The notes: a model not told the origin generated them from the letters alone. Positions 26,459 to 34,907 are shown, counted from the first letter of the stretch. The stretch: DNA of 64,000 nucleotides from Brachybacterium fresconis (GCF_017876515.1 NZ_JAGIOC010000001.1:310001-374000), one strand, 5' to 3'. Translations and numbers: made by a program.

Positions 26459-27709
26459 TCAGACATGCCTCGCCTCCTGGACGGCCGGGAACGGAACAAG
26501 ATCCAAGCTCGCCACCGCCAGCCGCACAGAGGCCACTTCCACCCCTGGCACCAGGTGCGGCACAATCTCCCAAGGCACCACACCTGTCTCGATCGGCGCC
26601 ACGGGCTCCTCGTTGCGTGTCTCGGCCCGGATCACGTCGAGGCTCCACAGCAACCGGTCGTGGGCGTCCCCGAGACAACGGCTCGGCAAGCCATGACGCT
26701 CTAGATCAGCGGAGGTGAGAGGCAGAACGCTCCGCAGAGACCAACGCAGCAGCCGCGATTTCCGCACTGTGCGGTACAACCGCTCAACGGCGTCCTGGGC
26801 AGCATCTTGTTCGCCGTGCAGCAGTGTGTCCCGGGCATGGCGGGCACGGGCTGCCGCATCTTCCGCCCCCGCAAGTGCCAGCAACGCCAGGGCACTGTCA
26901 CACCGCACCGCCGGGGACACGGGGCCGGGACGCTTCGCCTGCACCGGAGTCCCGTAGCCCCCACCATCGATCACAGCTGCCTCGGCGTCGACCACGACAT
27001 CGCCCTGCAACGAGCAGCGAAGGACCAGCCCTGCCGGCCAGAACGGCAAGACAGGACCCAGCGCCAGATGCAGGACATCCATCTCCAGACCGTCACGGTC
27101 TTCCCCGCCCTGGGCCAACGGAATGCCCCCCGGAGCCATGTCCATTCCGCCGTGGCCGCCATGACCCTCGTGGCTCTCGTGGCCGCCATGACCCTCGTGG
27201 CCGCCATGGCCGTCGTGGTTCTCGTGGCCCGCCTGGTCATGTTCCATCTCGCCATGGTCTGGGTTCCTCATACCGGGGTGTTCTTCGGGGGGCGTCCCGT
27301 CGTGCTCACCATGGTCGAGGTCCCCGTCGTCCATGTCGTTGGAGTCGTCAGAAAGCTGAGGTTCCTGCAGTCGGCCCTGCGCATCTGCTCTATGACCGGG
27401 AGTGTCGAGAAGGAGGTCAGCGGCGGTGCGTAGAGCCAATGCCACAGCGTCGGGCGAGCTGATGCTGGTGCGTACCCGCGGACCGGGCATCTGCTCCCAG
27501 ATGAGGTCCACCAGTTCCGCCAGTTCAGGGCCGGGCACGCCGCACACCGCAAGGACGTCCGCATCGGCTGGGGTCCACGCCCGTCGCCATCCACGGCGCA
27601 GCATCTGATGTTCGAGCTCCACACGTATCGACCACTGGCCCGGCGGCTCGACAACGAGGACGTGGGCAGCACGGACGGCGAGTCCGGCGAGGAGTTCGTT
27701 CAGACCCAT
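26459..27709 (-). CDS. NuoB/NuoD-like fusion with His-rich linker, no N2 cysteines
   Basis: 416 aa from ATG 27709, overlapping nuoA by 10 bp and nuoH by 8 bp. Residues about 15-82 follow the C-terminal half of NuoB (ADADVLAVCGVPGPELAELV then IWEQMPGPRVRTSI, compare ADxxxVxGxxxxKMAPxLRxxYxQMPEPRxVISMG). Residues 133-186 hold 14 His in GH/EH/DH repeats. Residues about 205-250 follow the N-terminal sheet of NuoD (LALGPVLPFWPAGLVLRCSL). Only four scattered Cys occur and no CC motif, so the N2 Fe-S cluster cannot form. I infer a peripheral cap on the membrane arm, perhaps metal-binding. It could also be a regulatory subunit. Confidence 0.7.
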   Translation of the reverse strand: MGLNELLAGLAVRAAHVLVVEPPGQWSIRVELEHQMLRRGWRRAWTPADADVLAVCGVPGPELAELVDLIWEQMPGPRVRTSISSPDAVALALRTAADLLLDTPGHRADAQGRLQEPQLSDDSNDMDDGDLDHGEHDGTPPEEHPGMRNPDHGEMEHDQAGHENHDGHGGHEGHGGHESHEGHGGHGGMDMAPGGIPLAQGGEDRDGLEMDVLHLALGPVLPFWPAGLVLRCSLQGDVVVDAEAAVIDGGGYGTPVQAKRPGPVSPAVRCDSALALLALAGAEDAAARARHARDTLLHGEQDAAQDAVERLYRTVRKSRLLRWSLRSVLPLTSADLERHGLPSRCLGDAHDRLLWSLDVIRAETRNEEPVAPIETGVVPWEIVPHLVPGVEVASVRLAVASLDLVPFPAVQEARHV

Positions 27710-28044
27710 CGAAACGCCCCTTCCCGCCAAGCCCAGGCCACAGCGACAAGCAGAGCGCCGAGAAAGAGGAACATCTCGACGACTGCGGAGAGCCCCTTCT
27801 CAATCACGACCACGGCCCAGGGGTACATGAACAGCATCTCGACGTCGAAGGCCAGGAAGATGATGGACGCAAGATACCAACGCACGTGGAAGCGCGATAG
27901 GGCGTGCTCCTGGGGCACCCATCCAGATTGGGCAGGCAACGAGGTCAACGGATCGACGTGAACCGTCAAGACACGATGCGCCGCGAACAGCGCCACGAGG
28001 GTCAGCATCGCCACCAAGGCCATGGCCACAATCCCGAAATACAT
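27700..28044 (-). CDS. nuoA: NuoA-like subunit
   Basis: 114 aa, three helices, first gene of the operon. NuoA signature: ALSRFHVRWYLASIIFLAFD followed by VEMLFMYPWAVVV, with the conserved Asp/Glu (FDVE) of the NuoA TM1-2 region present. Start ATG 28044 with GAAAGGT about 7 bp upstream; an extended frame to 28092 lacks a ribosome site. Confidence 0.9.
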   Translation of the reverse strand: MYFGIVAMALVAMLTLVALFAAHRVLTVHVDPLTSLPAQSGWVPQEHALSRFHVRWYLASIIFLAFDVEMLFMYPWAVVVIEKGLSAVVEMFLFLGALLVAVAWAWREGAFRWV

Positions 28045-28138
28045 CACGATCCGACCTTTCGGCAGGGCGGGGCATAGAGCTCTGGGCTCCATGATAGGGA
28101 GGAACCCACCGTAGCGAGATCTTCCCTCTCACTCTGAA

Positions 28139-28264
28139 TCATCTGACTGAACCGGCCTCCTCGACTGCGCCGAGGACCGTGGTGTCGTCGATTTCGTTCT
28201 CGGAGGTGACGACGAGGCGAACCGTCTGGGCGCTCACCTGGAGGTCGGTCACCTCGGAGAGCCC
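28139..28264 (-). pseudogene. copZ: copZ 3'-half fossil
   Basis: The minus strand reads LSEVTDLQVSAQTVRLVVTS, then ENEIDDTTVLGAVEEAGSVR-stop, clearly the second half of CopZ (LSGVTDIQVSAQTGRLVVTS in the intact gene at 14902-15114). The Cu(I)-binding GMTCxxC half is missing. It abuts the TetR fossil. Confidence 0.8.
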
Positions 28265-28289
28265 CCGACAACGTCGGAGGGTCTCCCCT

Positions 28290-28433
28290 GGCGGGGGACA
28301 ACGGGAAGGCACGCTCCATGCGGGCCTTCCGGCGAGCAGGTTGGTCGCTGGCACACGTCTGTTCGTGAACGCCGCGGACGATGAGGTGACGGTCGGTCGA
28401 ATCGATCGCAGTGACGCAGCCGGTCTCACCGTG
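28290..28433 (+). pseudogene. tetR 3'-part fossil
   Basis: The plus strand reads GGGQREGTLHAGLPASRLVA then GTRLFVNAADDEVTVGRIDR, matching the intact TetR at 16972-17598 (GQREGVFRAELPVSWLLAVT, HLAMNAAAEEVTAGRIELKD). No start and no HTH remain. Order and orientation relative to the copZ fossil are those of the intact copZ-MFS-tetR block with its middle deleted. Confidence 0.75.
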
Positions 28434-28461
28434 GCGCCCTCGGGGGCGTGGCCGTACGGCG

Positions 28462-29964
28462 TCAGGGCGCGTAGTCGATGCCGGTCATCATGCCGACCTC
28501 CTGGTGGTACGCGTTGTGGCAGTGCGCTGCCCACCGGCCCGGATTGTCCGCATCGAAGTCGAGGGCGAACGATTCCATAGGCGCGAGCATCACCGTGTCC
28601 TTCCGGAGCCCCGACGGCAGGGCGAAGGTATGCCCGTGGATGTGGAGGGGGTGGCTCATCATCGTCTGGTTGGTCGCGAGGATGCGCGCACGCTGTCCCT
28701 CGCGGATGCTGAGTGGCGTGTTCTGCCCGTAGGGGGCGCCGTTGATGGCCCATTGGTACGGCCGCATCGAGCCTTGGAACGCGAGCTCGAGCTCGGTGTC
28801 GACGGCGCGGTCCTCGAGTCGCGCGGCCTCGGCCGGTTCCAGAGTGGATCCGATGAGGACCTCCCCATCGAGCTCCCGGACCTGGACGTCCGCAGCGGGC
28901 GCTTCCCCGGCACCGGTCCTCAGCACGGCGAGCCCTTGGCCGCCGCTGGGTTTCCCGACGGGACGGGCCACCAGAGGGAACATGCCGTCCTTCACGGTGA
29001 CCACCACGTCGTACCGTTCGCCCATGCCGAGATAGAGCGCCTTGGCGGTGACCGGTTCGACGGGGAATCCGTCCGATTGGGTGACGGAGAGGTCGTGGTC
29101 GCCGAGCGCGAGGGCGAAGATGGTGTCGGCGGAGGCGTTGATCATGCGGATGCGCACGCGCTGGCCGGGCTTCGCGTCGAAGATCTGCGGTGCTTCGGGG
29201 ATCCGGCCGTTGATGAGGAAGTGGGGGTAGGCCACGTCACCGGCGTCGCCCCAGGGTGCGTTCCCCATCGGCATGCCGCCGTGGTCCATGCCGCCAGGTC
29301 CGTCGTCGCCCATGGGCATGTCGCCGTGGTCCATGCCGCCGCCATCCGAAGGCCGGGCGCCGGTCAGCGCGGCCAGGACCTCGTCGGGGGTCTGTCCGGT
29401 GCCATCGATCCAGTCATCGAGGGTCACGATCCATTCCGCATCGTAGTCACCGGGTTCGTCGGGATCGTCGATGATCAGCGGTGCGTAGAGCCCGCGGTCC
29501 AGCTGCAGGCCGACGTGGGAGTGGAGGAAGTAGGTGCCGGGGTCGGGGGCGACGAACTCGTAGCTGAAAGAGGTGTCTGGCTCGACCGGGTCCTGGGTCA
29601 TTCCGGGCACCCCGTCGGCTGCGTTGTGCAGTCGGATGCCGTGCCAGTGGATCGTGGAGGCCTCGGGCAGGCGGTTCTCGAGCGTGATGCGCAGCAGATC
29701 CCCGGCCGTGGCGCGGATCAGCGGCCCGGGGAGGGACTCGCCGTATGCCCAGGTCGAGACCGTCTTCCCTCCGAGGTCCACCGTCGTCGGCGCCGCGGCG
29801 AGGGTCTGGGTGACGACGTTCTGACCGGCTTTCGGCGTCAGGGCAGGAGGCGGTGCGAAGCCTCCAACTTCGGTCGGAGCGGCTCGGTCGCCACATGCCG
29901 CGAGCGTCAGTGCTGCCGCGCCGAGGCCTCCGGAGAACACGGTGCGGCGGGAAAAAGTCTTCAC
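28462..29964 (-). CDS. Multicopper oxidase (CueO/laccase-like), Tat lipoprotein
   Basis: About 500 aa from GTG 29964 (AGAAGGA upstream). Tat signal SRRTVFSGGLGAAALTLAACG with lipobox LAAC. Copper sites: THWHG-type TIHWHGIRLHN, YFLHSHVGLQ, HPLHIHGHTF and HCHNAYHQEVGMM with the axial Met (T1, T2 and T3 ligands complete). A Met/His-rich insert around residues 240-270 (MDHGDMPMGDD repeats) resembles CueO's cuprous-oxidase segment. Likely oxidises Cu(I) to Cu(II) outside the membrane. Regulation by the adjacent two-component system is plausible. Confidence 0.93.
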   Translation of the reverse strand: MKTFSRRTVFSGGLGAAALTLAACGDRAAPTEVGGFAPPPALTPKAGQNVVTQTLAAAPTTVDLGGKTVSTWAYGESLPGPLIRATAGDLLRITLENRLPEASTIHWHGIRLHNAADGVPGMTQDPVEPDTSFSYEFVAPDPGTYFLHSHVGLQLDRGLYAPLIIDDPDEPGDYDAEWIVTLDDWIDGTGQTPDEVLAALTGARPSDGGGMDHGDMPMGDDGPGGMDHGGMPMGNAPWGDAGDVAYPHFLINGRIPEAPQIFDAKPGQRVRIRMINASADTIFALALGDHDLSVTQSDGFPVEPVTAKALYLGMGERYDVVVTVKDGMFPLVARPVGKPSGGQGLAVLRTGAGEAPAADVQVRELDGEVLIGSTLEPAEAARLEDRAVDTELELAFQGSMRPYQWAINGAPYGQNTPLSIREGQRARILATNQTMMSHPLHIHGHTFALPSGLRKDTVMLAPMESFALDFDADNPGRWAAHCHNAYHQEVGMMTGIDYAP

Positions 29965-29995
29965 AGGTGCAGTCCTTCTAGAGCGAGGGGTGGTG

Positions 29996-30232
29996 TCATG
30001 GCCGAAAGGCGTCCAAGACCAGCCGTCGTCGTTGCTCGAACTCATCGGCCGTGATCTCTCCTCGAGCCAGGCGCAGCGAGAGTTCCCCGATCGCCTCGTT
30101 CTCGTCCCGAGCGCGTCGGGGGCGCCCGGGCAACACGGTGCGTGCCAGCAGCAGCGCCGAGGCCCAGAGGAGGGCGAGCAGACCGGCGACGATCACCCAT
30201 ACCAGCCACGACATCGCATCGGTAGGCATCAT
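29996..30232 (-). CDS. SHOCT-domain membrane protein
   Basis: 78 aa. One N-terminal helix (WLVWVIVAGLLALLWASALLL) and a C-terminal SHOCT motif (LSLRLARGEITADEFEQRRR). SHOCT domains are short C-terminal interaction modules. It lies 31 bp upstream of the oxidase gene, probably in the same transcript, with the divergent two-component system on the other side. Confidence 0.75.
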   Translation of the reverse strand: MMPTDAMSWLVWVIVAGLLALLWASALLLARTVLPGRPRRARDENEAIGELSLRLARGEITADEFEQRRRLVLDAFRP

Positions 30233-30395
30233 CGAGGGTCTCCTTGGTGGGTCGAGTTCGTACGCGACGTGGTCCCCACCAGGTTCCCCGGGGCGGGCGA
30301 AGTTCTCGTCGAGAGTTCCTCAAGATCTGGTCCAGATAGTCCGCCTGCACCTCTGTAGACGCGCGATCTCCAGGAACGAAGACCAGACTGGAGCC

Positions 30396-31109
30396 ATGAG
30401 GAATGAAACGGATCGAGCAGCAGCGATGGTTCTCGTTGTCGAGGACGAAGCCGCGCTGTCGGATGTGGTCCAGGCGTATCTGGTGAAGGCCGGCCACGCG
30501 ACTGCGAGCGCGCGGAACGGGCCGGAAGCGGTGGAGATGGCCCATGCCTTGTCGCCGGACGTGATCATCCTCGACCTCGGCCTGCCTGGGCTCGACGGTC
30601 TAGAGGTGATGCGCAGGATCCGCGCCTTCTCCGACTGCTACGTGCTGATCACGACGGCACGGTCAGAGGAGGTGGATCGCCTGGTGGGCCTGTCGGTGGG
30701 CGCGGACGACTACCTCACCAAACCGTTCAGCGTGCGTGAGCTCGTCGCCCGAGTTCAGACCGTACTGCGCAGGCCCCGCGCCGAATCCGGGACGGCGTCT
30801 TCGGACACCGTGCGCACGTACGGAGAGCTCGAGATCGACACGGCTGCCCAGGAGGTGCGCCTCGCCGGCCTGCCACTCCCGCTGACCCCCACTGAGAGAG
30901 GACTTCTGATGACCCTGGCGCTCAGTCCTGGCCAGGCCTTCAGTCGCCGACAGCTGATGGAGGCCGTCTGGGGCGACAGCTGGATCGGGGATGACCATCT
31001 CGTCGACGTGCACATCGCCAACCTCCGACGAAAGCTCGACGAGACGGCTGAAACTGCACGGTTCGTCACCACGGTGCGCGGTATCGGATACCGGATGGGA
31101 AAGGGATGA
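30396..31109 (+). CDS. OmpR/PhoB-family response regulator, probably copper-responsive
   Basis: About 237 aa. Receiver domain with VLVVEDEAALSD, phosphoacceptor Asp in VIILDLGLPGLDGL, and Lys in YLTKPFSVRELVARV; then a winged-helix DNA-binding domain ending LVDVHIANLRRKLDETAETA, VRGIGYRMGKG. ATG 30396 with GGAG; ATG 30426 is an alternative. It sits 163 bp from the divergent SHOCT/oxidase genes, the usual CopR-like arrangement. The sensor gene follows after 4 bp. Confidence 0.9.
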   Translation: MRNETDRAAAMVLVVEDEAALSDVVQAYLVKAGHATASARNGPEAVEMAHALSPDVIILDLGLPGLDGLEVMRRIRAFSDCYVLITTARSEEVDRLVGLSVGADDYLTKPFSVRELVARVQTVLRRPRAESGTASSDTVRTYGELEIDTAAQEVRLAGLPLPLTPTERGLLMTLALSPGQAFSRRQLMEAVWGDSWIGDDHLVDVHIANLRRKLDETAETARFVTTVRGIGYRMGKG

Positions 31110-31113
31110 GCTC

Positions 31114-32253
31114 GTGACTGCACCGGGTACATCTGTGCGAACGGTTCGCGGCGGCACCAGCTTGGCCTCGCGCCTGATGATCGGCCAACTCATCGTGCTG
31201 CTCGCCGGCGCACTCACCATCACGGCGCTGACGGTGATCATCGGGCCCGCCGTCTTCCACTACCACCTGCTCCAGACCGACCTCCCCGTGGGCAGCGCCG
31301 AACTCGTCCACATCGAACGCGCCTACCGCGACGCACTCGCCCTCGCCCTCGGCGTCGGACTGGTGGTCTCCCTCCTGGCCGCGGGACTGGTCACCTGGAA
31401 CTTGGCACGACGACTCCGCCAGACGCTTCACGGCCTCACCTCGGCTGTCGATAAACTGGCCCGCGGCCACTACTCCACGCGCGTGCCCTCCGTCGGAGCC
31501 GGGACCGAGCTGGACTCGCTGGCCGCCACGCTCAACGACATGGCAGCACGCCTGGATGCCGTCGAAGAGAGCCGACGCCAACTGCTCTCCGACCTCGCCC
31601 ATGAGCTGCGCACTCCGATCGCCGCCCTCTCGGCGCATCACGAGGCGATGGCCGATGGTGTCATCGAACCCGAGATGGCCATGCCCATCCTCGCCAGCCA
31701 GACCATGCGCCTGTCGCGGTTGGCTGACGACATCAGTGAAGTGTCTCGTGCCGAGGAGGGCCAGCTCCCGGTGGAGCTGCGCCCCCTCGCCGTCGATCAC
31801 CTGCTGGAGTCGATACTCCGGGAGTGGGAGGAGCGGTTCGAGACGGCCGGGGTGGCATTGCGACGAGAAATGGCCCTGCGCCACTCTGCGACGATTCACG
31901 CAGATCCCGACCGCCTCGCTCAAGTGCTCGGGAACCTACTGAGCAATGCTCTGCGGCACACGTCACCCAGAGGCACAGTCACGGTCTCGTCGGCCACCCA
32001 CGGCAGCACGGTGGAGATCGCGGTAACGGATGACGGCGAGGGGTTCACCAATGAGGACAGCTCACGCCTGTTCGAACGGTTCTTCCGCGCCGACAGCTCC
32101 CGCACCCGTGAGAACTCCGGATCGGGTATCGGCCTGACGATCAGTCGAGCCCTGATCGATGCGCACGGCGGGACCATGGCCGCAGCCAGTGAGGGCCCCG
32201 GACAGGGAGCCACATTCACCATCCGGCTTCCCCGAGCGACCGCAGGCCGCTGA
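31114..32253 (+). CDS. Sensor histidine kinase of the copper-region two-component system
   Basis: About 380 aa from GTG 31114. TM helices at about residues 20-42 and 72-94 with a very short extracytoplasmic loop, then HAMP (ARRLRQTLHGLTSAVDKLAR), HisKA with His in LLSDLAHELRTPIAALSAHH, and HATPase with N box QVLGNLLSNALRHT, G1 VTDDGEGF and G2 NSGSGIGLTISRAL. The short sensor loop suggests sensing in or near the membrane. The ligand is unknown; copper is inferred from context. Confidence 0.9.
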   Translation: MTAPGTSVRTVRGGTSLASRLMIGQLIVLLAGALTITALTVIIGPAVFHYHLLQTDLPVGSAELVHIERAYRDALALALGVGLVVSLLAAGLVTWNLARRLRQTLHGLTSAVDKLARGHYSTRVPSVGAGTELDSLAATLNDMAARLDAVEESRRQLLSDLAHELRTPIAALSAHHEAMADGVIEPEMAMPILASQTMRLSRLADDISEVSRAEEGQLPVELRPLAVDHLLESILREWEERFETAGVALRREMALRHSATIHADPDRLAQVLGNLLSNALRHTSPRGTVTVSSATHGSTVEIAVTDDGEGFTNEDSSRLFERFFRADSSRTRENSGSGIGLTISRALIDAHGGTMAAASEGPGQGATFTIRLPRATAGR

Positions 32254-32272
32254 GCCCGCCGCACTGCACCCC

Positions 32273-33040
32273 TCAGACGATCGTGGTGAAGTTGCCGATC
32301 CGTACCTGCAGCAGTGCCATCCACTGCTCCCACACGCCGGTGACCAGCAGGAGTCCGATGGCGATGAGCACGCAGCCACCGATGATCTGCAGCATGCGGC
32401 GATGCCGGGACAGCACTTTGGAGATGCCGAGGGCGCGCCGGAACACGAGGGCGAAGAGGATGAACGGAACCCCAAGCCCGATCGCATAGCCGAAAGCCAG
32501 GAGCGCGCCGCGGCTCGCGGAGGCCTCACCGAGGCTGAGTGCGGCGACCGCGGCGAACGTCGGTCCGATGCACGGGGTCCAGGAGAAGCCGAACGTGATC
32601 CCGAGCAGGGGTGCGCCGGCGAGTCCGGCATCGGGGCGCTTCCGGATCCGTTTCTCACCGGAGAGACGGGGGAAGATTCCCACGAACACCAGGCCCATGA
32701 GGATGACCAGCACCCCGGCGATCCGATTGATCGCGCTCATGTACTGGACCATCAATGACCCGAGGGCGCCGACGAATCCGCCGATGACCAGGAACACCGC
32801 AGTGAATCCGGCCACGAACAGCACCGCTCCGGCGACCAGGCGCCACGGACGCTCCCCAGGATCGCTGGTGCGGCGCGGTCCGGCGTTGTCTCCGGTGAGG
32901 CCGGTGATGTATCCAAGGTAGCCAGGGACCACCGGGAGTACGCACGGGGAGAGAAACGCGACCAGACCGGCAACTGTCGACAGGAGCAGGGCTGCGGCCA
33001 GGGGTCCACTCAACACGGTGGTGGCGAAGAGTTCACCCAT
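32273..33040 (-). CDS. ccdA: CcdA-type thiol-electron transporter
   Basis: 255 aa, six to seven helices. The two redox Cys are in FLSPCVLPVVPGYLGYITG and FGFSWTPCIGPTFAAVAAL, the hallmark of CcdA/DsbD-beta proteins that pass electrons from cytosolic thioredoxin to extracytoplasmic thiol proteins. It shares one base with the TlpA-like gene (TGATG), so the two are coupled; it probably keeps the TlpA-like protein or CueP reduced. Confidence 0.9.
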   Translation of the reverse strand: MGELFATTVLSGPLAAALLLSTVAGLVAFLSPCVLPVVPGYLGYITGLTGDNAGPRRTSDPGERPWRLVAGAVLFVAGFTAVFLVIGGFVGALGSLMVQYMSAINRIAGVLVILMGLVFVGIFPRLSGEKRIRKRPDAGLAGAPLLGITFGFSWTPCIGPTFAAVAALSLGEASASRGALLAFGYAIGLGVPFILFALVFRRALGISKVLSRHRRMLQIIGGCVLIAIGLLLVTGVWEQWMALLQVRIGNFTTIV

Positions 33041-33702
33041 CAGGCGGCCTCCGCCAGCACGGTCTCCAGGAGACTCTCGAGGGTGCTCTGATCGGCAGCG
33101 CCCGTGATCCGGGCGGCTACTCGTCCTTCAGCATCGAGGATCAATGTCGTGGGGACGGCGTTGGGCGAGACGCTGCCGTCCATGGACGCGATCACGACCC
33201 CGTCGGGGTCCGGGATCGAGGGATAGGTGATGCCGAAGGTCTCCTCGAACGCGGCGGCCGGTCCGGCCTTGTCGCGGGTGTTCACTCCCACGAACTCCAC
33301 CCCCTGGGCGCCATATTCGCTATGCACTGCCTTCAACGCTGGACCTTCGACCCGGCACGGTGGACACGAGGCGTACCAGACGTTGATCACCAACGGTGCA
33401 CCGCGCAGCGCCGTGGAGTCGAAGTCGTCTGCGCTGTACGTCGTTCCCCGGATCTCCAGAGGAGCGGCGCGTCCCTCCGGGGGGATCTCGACGACAACAC
33501 CATCACCGGAGACATACCCGGCGTTCGCCTCACTCGCCGCATCCGAGGAACCGCTGCACGCCGCAAGAAAGGGAGCAAGGACGAGCAGACCGCCGCCCAG
33601 TCGGAGCGTGGTCCGCCGACTCGGGCCGGGCCGAGCCCCGCTCCGCACGACTGGGTCGATGACGGGGCGTCGAAGTGCGGTGCGGATGCTTCGTCGGCTC
33701 AC
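33040..33702 (-). CDS. TlpA/ResA-like thioredoxin lipoprotein
   Basis: 220 aa. An Arg-rich start with SRRT and a lipobox (LLVLAPFLAACSG), then a thioredoxin fold with WYASCPPCRVEGPALK (CPPC active site) and the cis-Pro in SPNAVPTTLILDAEGRV. A periplasm-side thiol reductase, operating with CcdA. It overlaps the cueP stop by 4 bp (ATGA). Confidence 0.9.
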   Translation of the reverse strand: MSRRSIRTALRRPVIDPVVRSGARPGPSRRTTLRLGGGLLVLAPFLAACSGSSDAASEANAGYVSGDGVVVEIPPEGRAAPLEIRGTTYSADDFDSTALRGAPLVINVWYASCPPCRVEGPALKAVHSEYGAQGVEFVGVNTRDKAGPAAAFEETFGITYPSIPDPDGVVIASMDGSVSPNAVPTTLILDAEGRVAARITGAADQSTLESLLETVLAEAA

Positions 33703-34352
33703 GTCAGCTGGAGACTGGTCAGACAGGTCAGATCATCCTCCGCCTGGGTCGAGATGGACGCGCCCCCCGCGTAGTCCTCGAGGGTGCACGTGAGCTCCGC
33801 GGTGATCCCGCGCGGCAGCCAGAAACCGAGGAACCCGTTGTCATGTGTGGTGCGAGTGCCCTCCTCGAGGATCTCGCCCGAGCTGCTGTCGACCACGCTC
33901 GCGGAGATCTCGCGGCTGCGCAGCTCCCCGCGGCACGTCGTCAGACTGTGGAACGCGCACTCGTGCGTGGTCTCCACGAACGGGGCCACCGACAGATAGA
34001 ACTGATCCTGCGGAAGGGGGAGCTCGGCCTCGCGCCCTGCATCGTCTCGGAGCTGGAGGGACGTCGCAGTGACGCTGGCGATCAGGTTCTGTGGTCGCTC
34101 GGCCACCGGGAGCGCCTCGAGACGGTCGATGATCTCGTGCGCGTCCGCGTCGGCGAAGCCATGTTCCCGGAGCAGCTCCTGATCACCCGTGACGGATGCG
34201 GGCTCGGACCCGCCGGTCCCGCAACCGGCGACCACGAGCGGGAACAGGACGGCACCGATCACGAGCGATCGCCGGGGCAGCCGCACGGTACGACGACGGG
34301 GCCCACCCCCGGAGGAGGCGCGCGGGCCTCGAAGGTACGACGGGGTGGTCAT
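33699..34352 (-). CDS. cueP: CueP-family exported copper-binding protein
   Basis: 217 aa from ATG 34352. An N-terminal lipoprotein signal (LVIGAVLFPLVVAGCG) precedes the CueP domain: LPQDQFYLSVAPFVETTHEC, FHSLTTCRGEL, NGFLGFWLPRGITAEL and C-terminal TCTLEDYAGGAS/DLTCLTSLQLT. The Cys pairs and His are the family's copper ligands and disulfide. The start overlaps the ydhK stop (TGATG). With TlpA-like and CcdA it forms a redox-plus-copper unit. Confidence 0.87.
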   Translation of the reverse strand: MTTPSYLRGPRASSGGGPRRRTVRLPRRSLVIGAVLFPLVVAGCGTGGSEPASVTGDQELLREHGFADADAHEIIDRLEALPVAERPQNLIASVTATSLQLRDDAGREAELPLPQDQFYLSVAPFVETTHECAFHSLTTCRGELRSREISASVVDSSSGEILEEGTRTTHDNGFLGFWLPRGITAELTCTLEDYAGGASISTQAEDDLTCLTSLQLT

Positions 34353-34907
34353 CACGCAGGCTCGATCTCGCTCTCGACGACCCACTTGTGGTTCGTCATC
34401 ATCATCCCGTCGGCCTCGTAGTCGACCATGTACACGGTCTCCTCGGTGGCACTGTCGATGGTGGCTTCAGCGCCCTCCATGCCCGTCATGTGGTCGGCGG
34501 TGATGACCACTTCGGTGCCCTCCGCCAGCGGTGCGTCGCCCGGGTTCTCGAGCTCCTCGTGAACGACCCATTTGTGGTCGGTGACCGGCTCGCCGCCATC
34601 GGTCGGGGTGAAGCTGACCGAGTAGGTCGTGGTGTCGAAGGCACCGGAGATCGTCGCCGTCGCCCCCTCCATGCCCTCCATGTGGTCCGCCGTGAGTGTC
34701 ACTTCCGTGCCGACCGGGAACTCGGGATCCTCCGCGGGCACCATCCCCTCAGGCGCTGGGCCGCCATCCATCGGGTGCTCCATGCCCCCGTTGCCACCAC
34801 CATCGGACGCCTCCGATGCCTCGGACCCACCCGATGTCTGACCGTCGTCAGACCCGTTGTCGGTGCATCCGGCAAACACAATCGCACCGGTGAAGACGAC
34901 GGCCGCG

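Larger units (their letters stand above)
24182..26466 (-). pseudogene. nuoH: NuoH-like subunit, split by an IS3-family element
   Basis: 5' half at 26466-26202 (MSESVVTTVSAGWAVLAAII to GAFVMVA), 3' half at 24834-24182 (TLADLDVGVVWFNAVDVMVW to the stop). Joining the flanks directly restores one frame of 305 codons, normal for NuoH (about 300-400 aa). AYELPLMFAL, the conserved TM Glu, is present, but the quinone-site loop AETNRxPFDxxExExELVxG is replaced by GVTGFSVWGPFAPALSADIA and ELSGLDRLVFLAGRYAL. With nuoH cut, assembly of the module in this strain is doubtful. Confidence 0.85.

Noticed and set aside
27100-27260. Short tandem repeats of a CTCGTGGCCGCCATGAC type, possibly a minisatellite or CRISPR-like array
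   Set aside because: They encode the His-Gly-rich linker of the NuoB/D-like protein; unit lengths vary and there are no spacers. No CRISPR array or cas gene was seen anywhere.
18476-28044. Mrp-type Na+/H+ antiporter or group 4 hydrogenase operon
   Set aside because: NuoA, NuoJ, NuoK and NuoH signatures are present and Mrp-specific subunits are absent; there is no hydrogenase large subunit with paired CxxC motifs.
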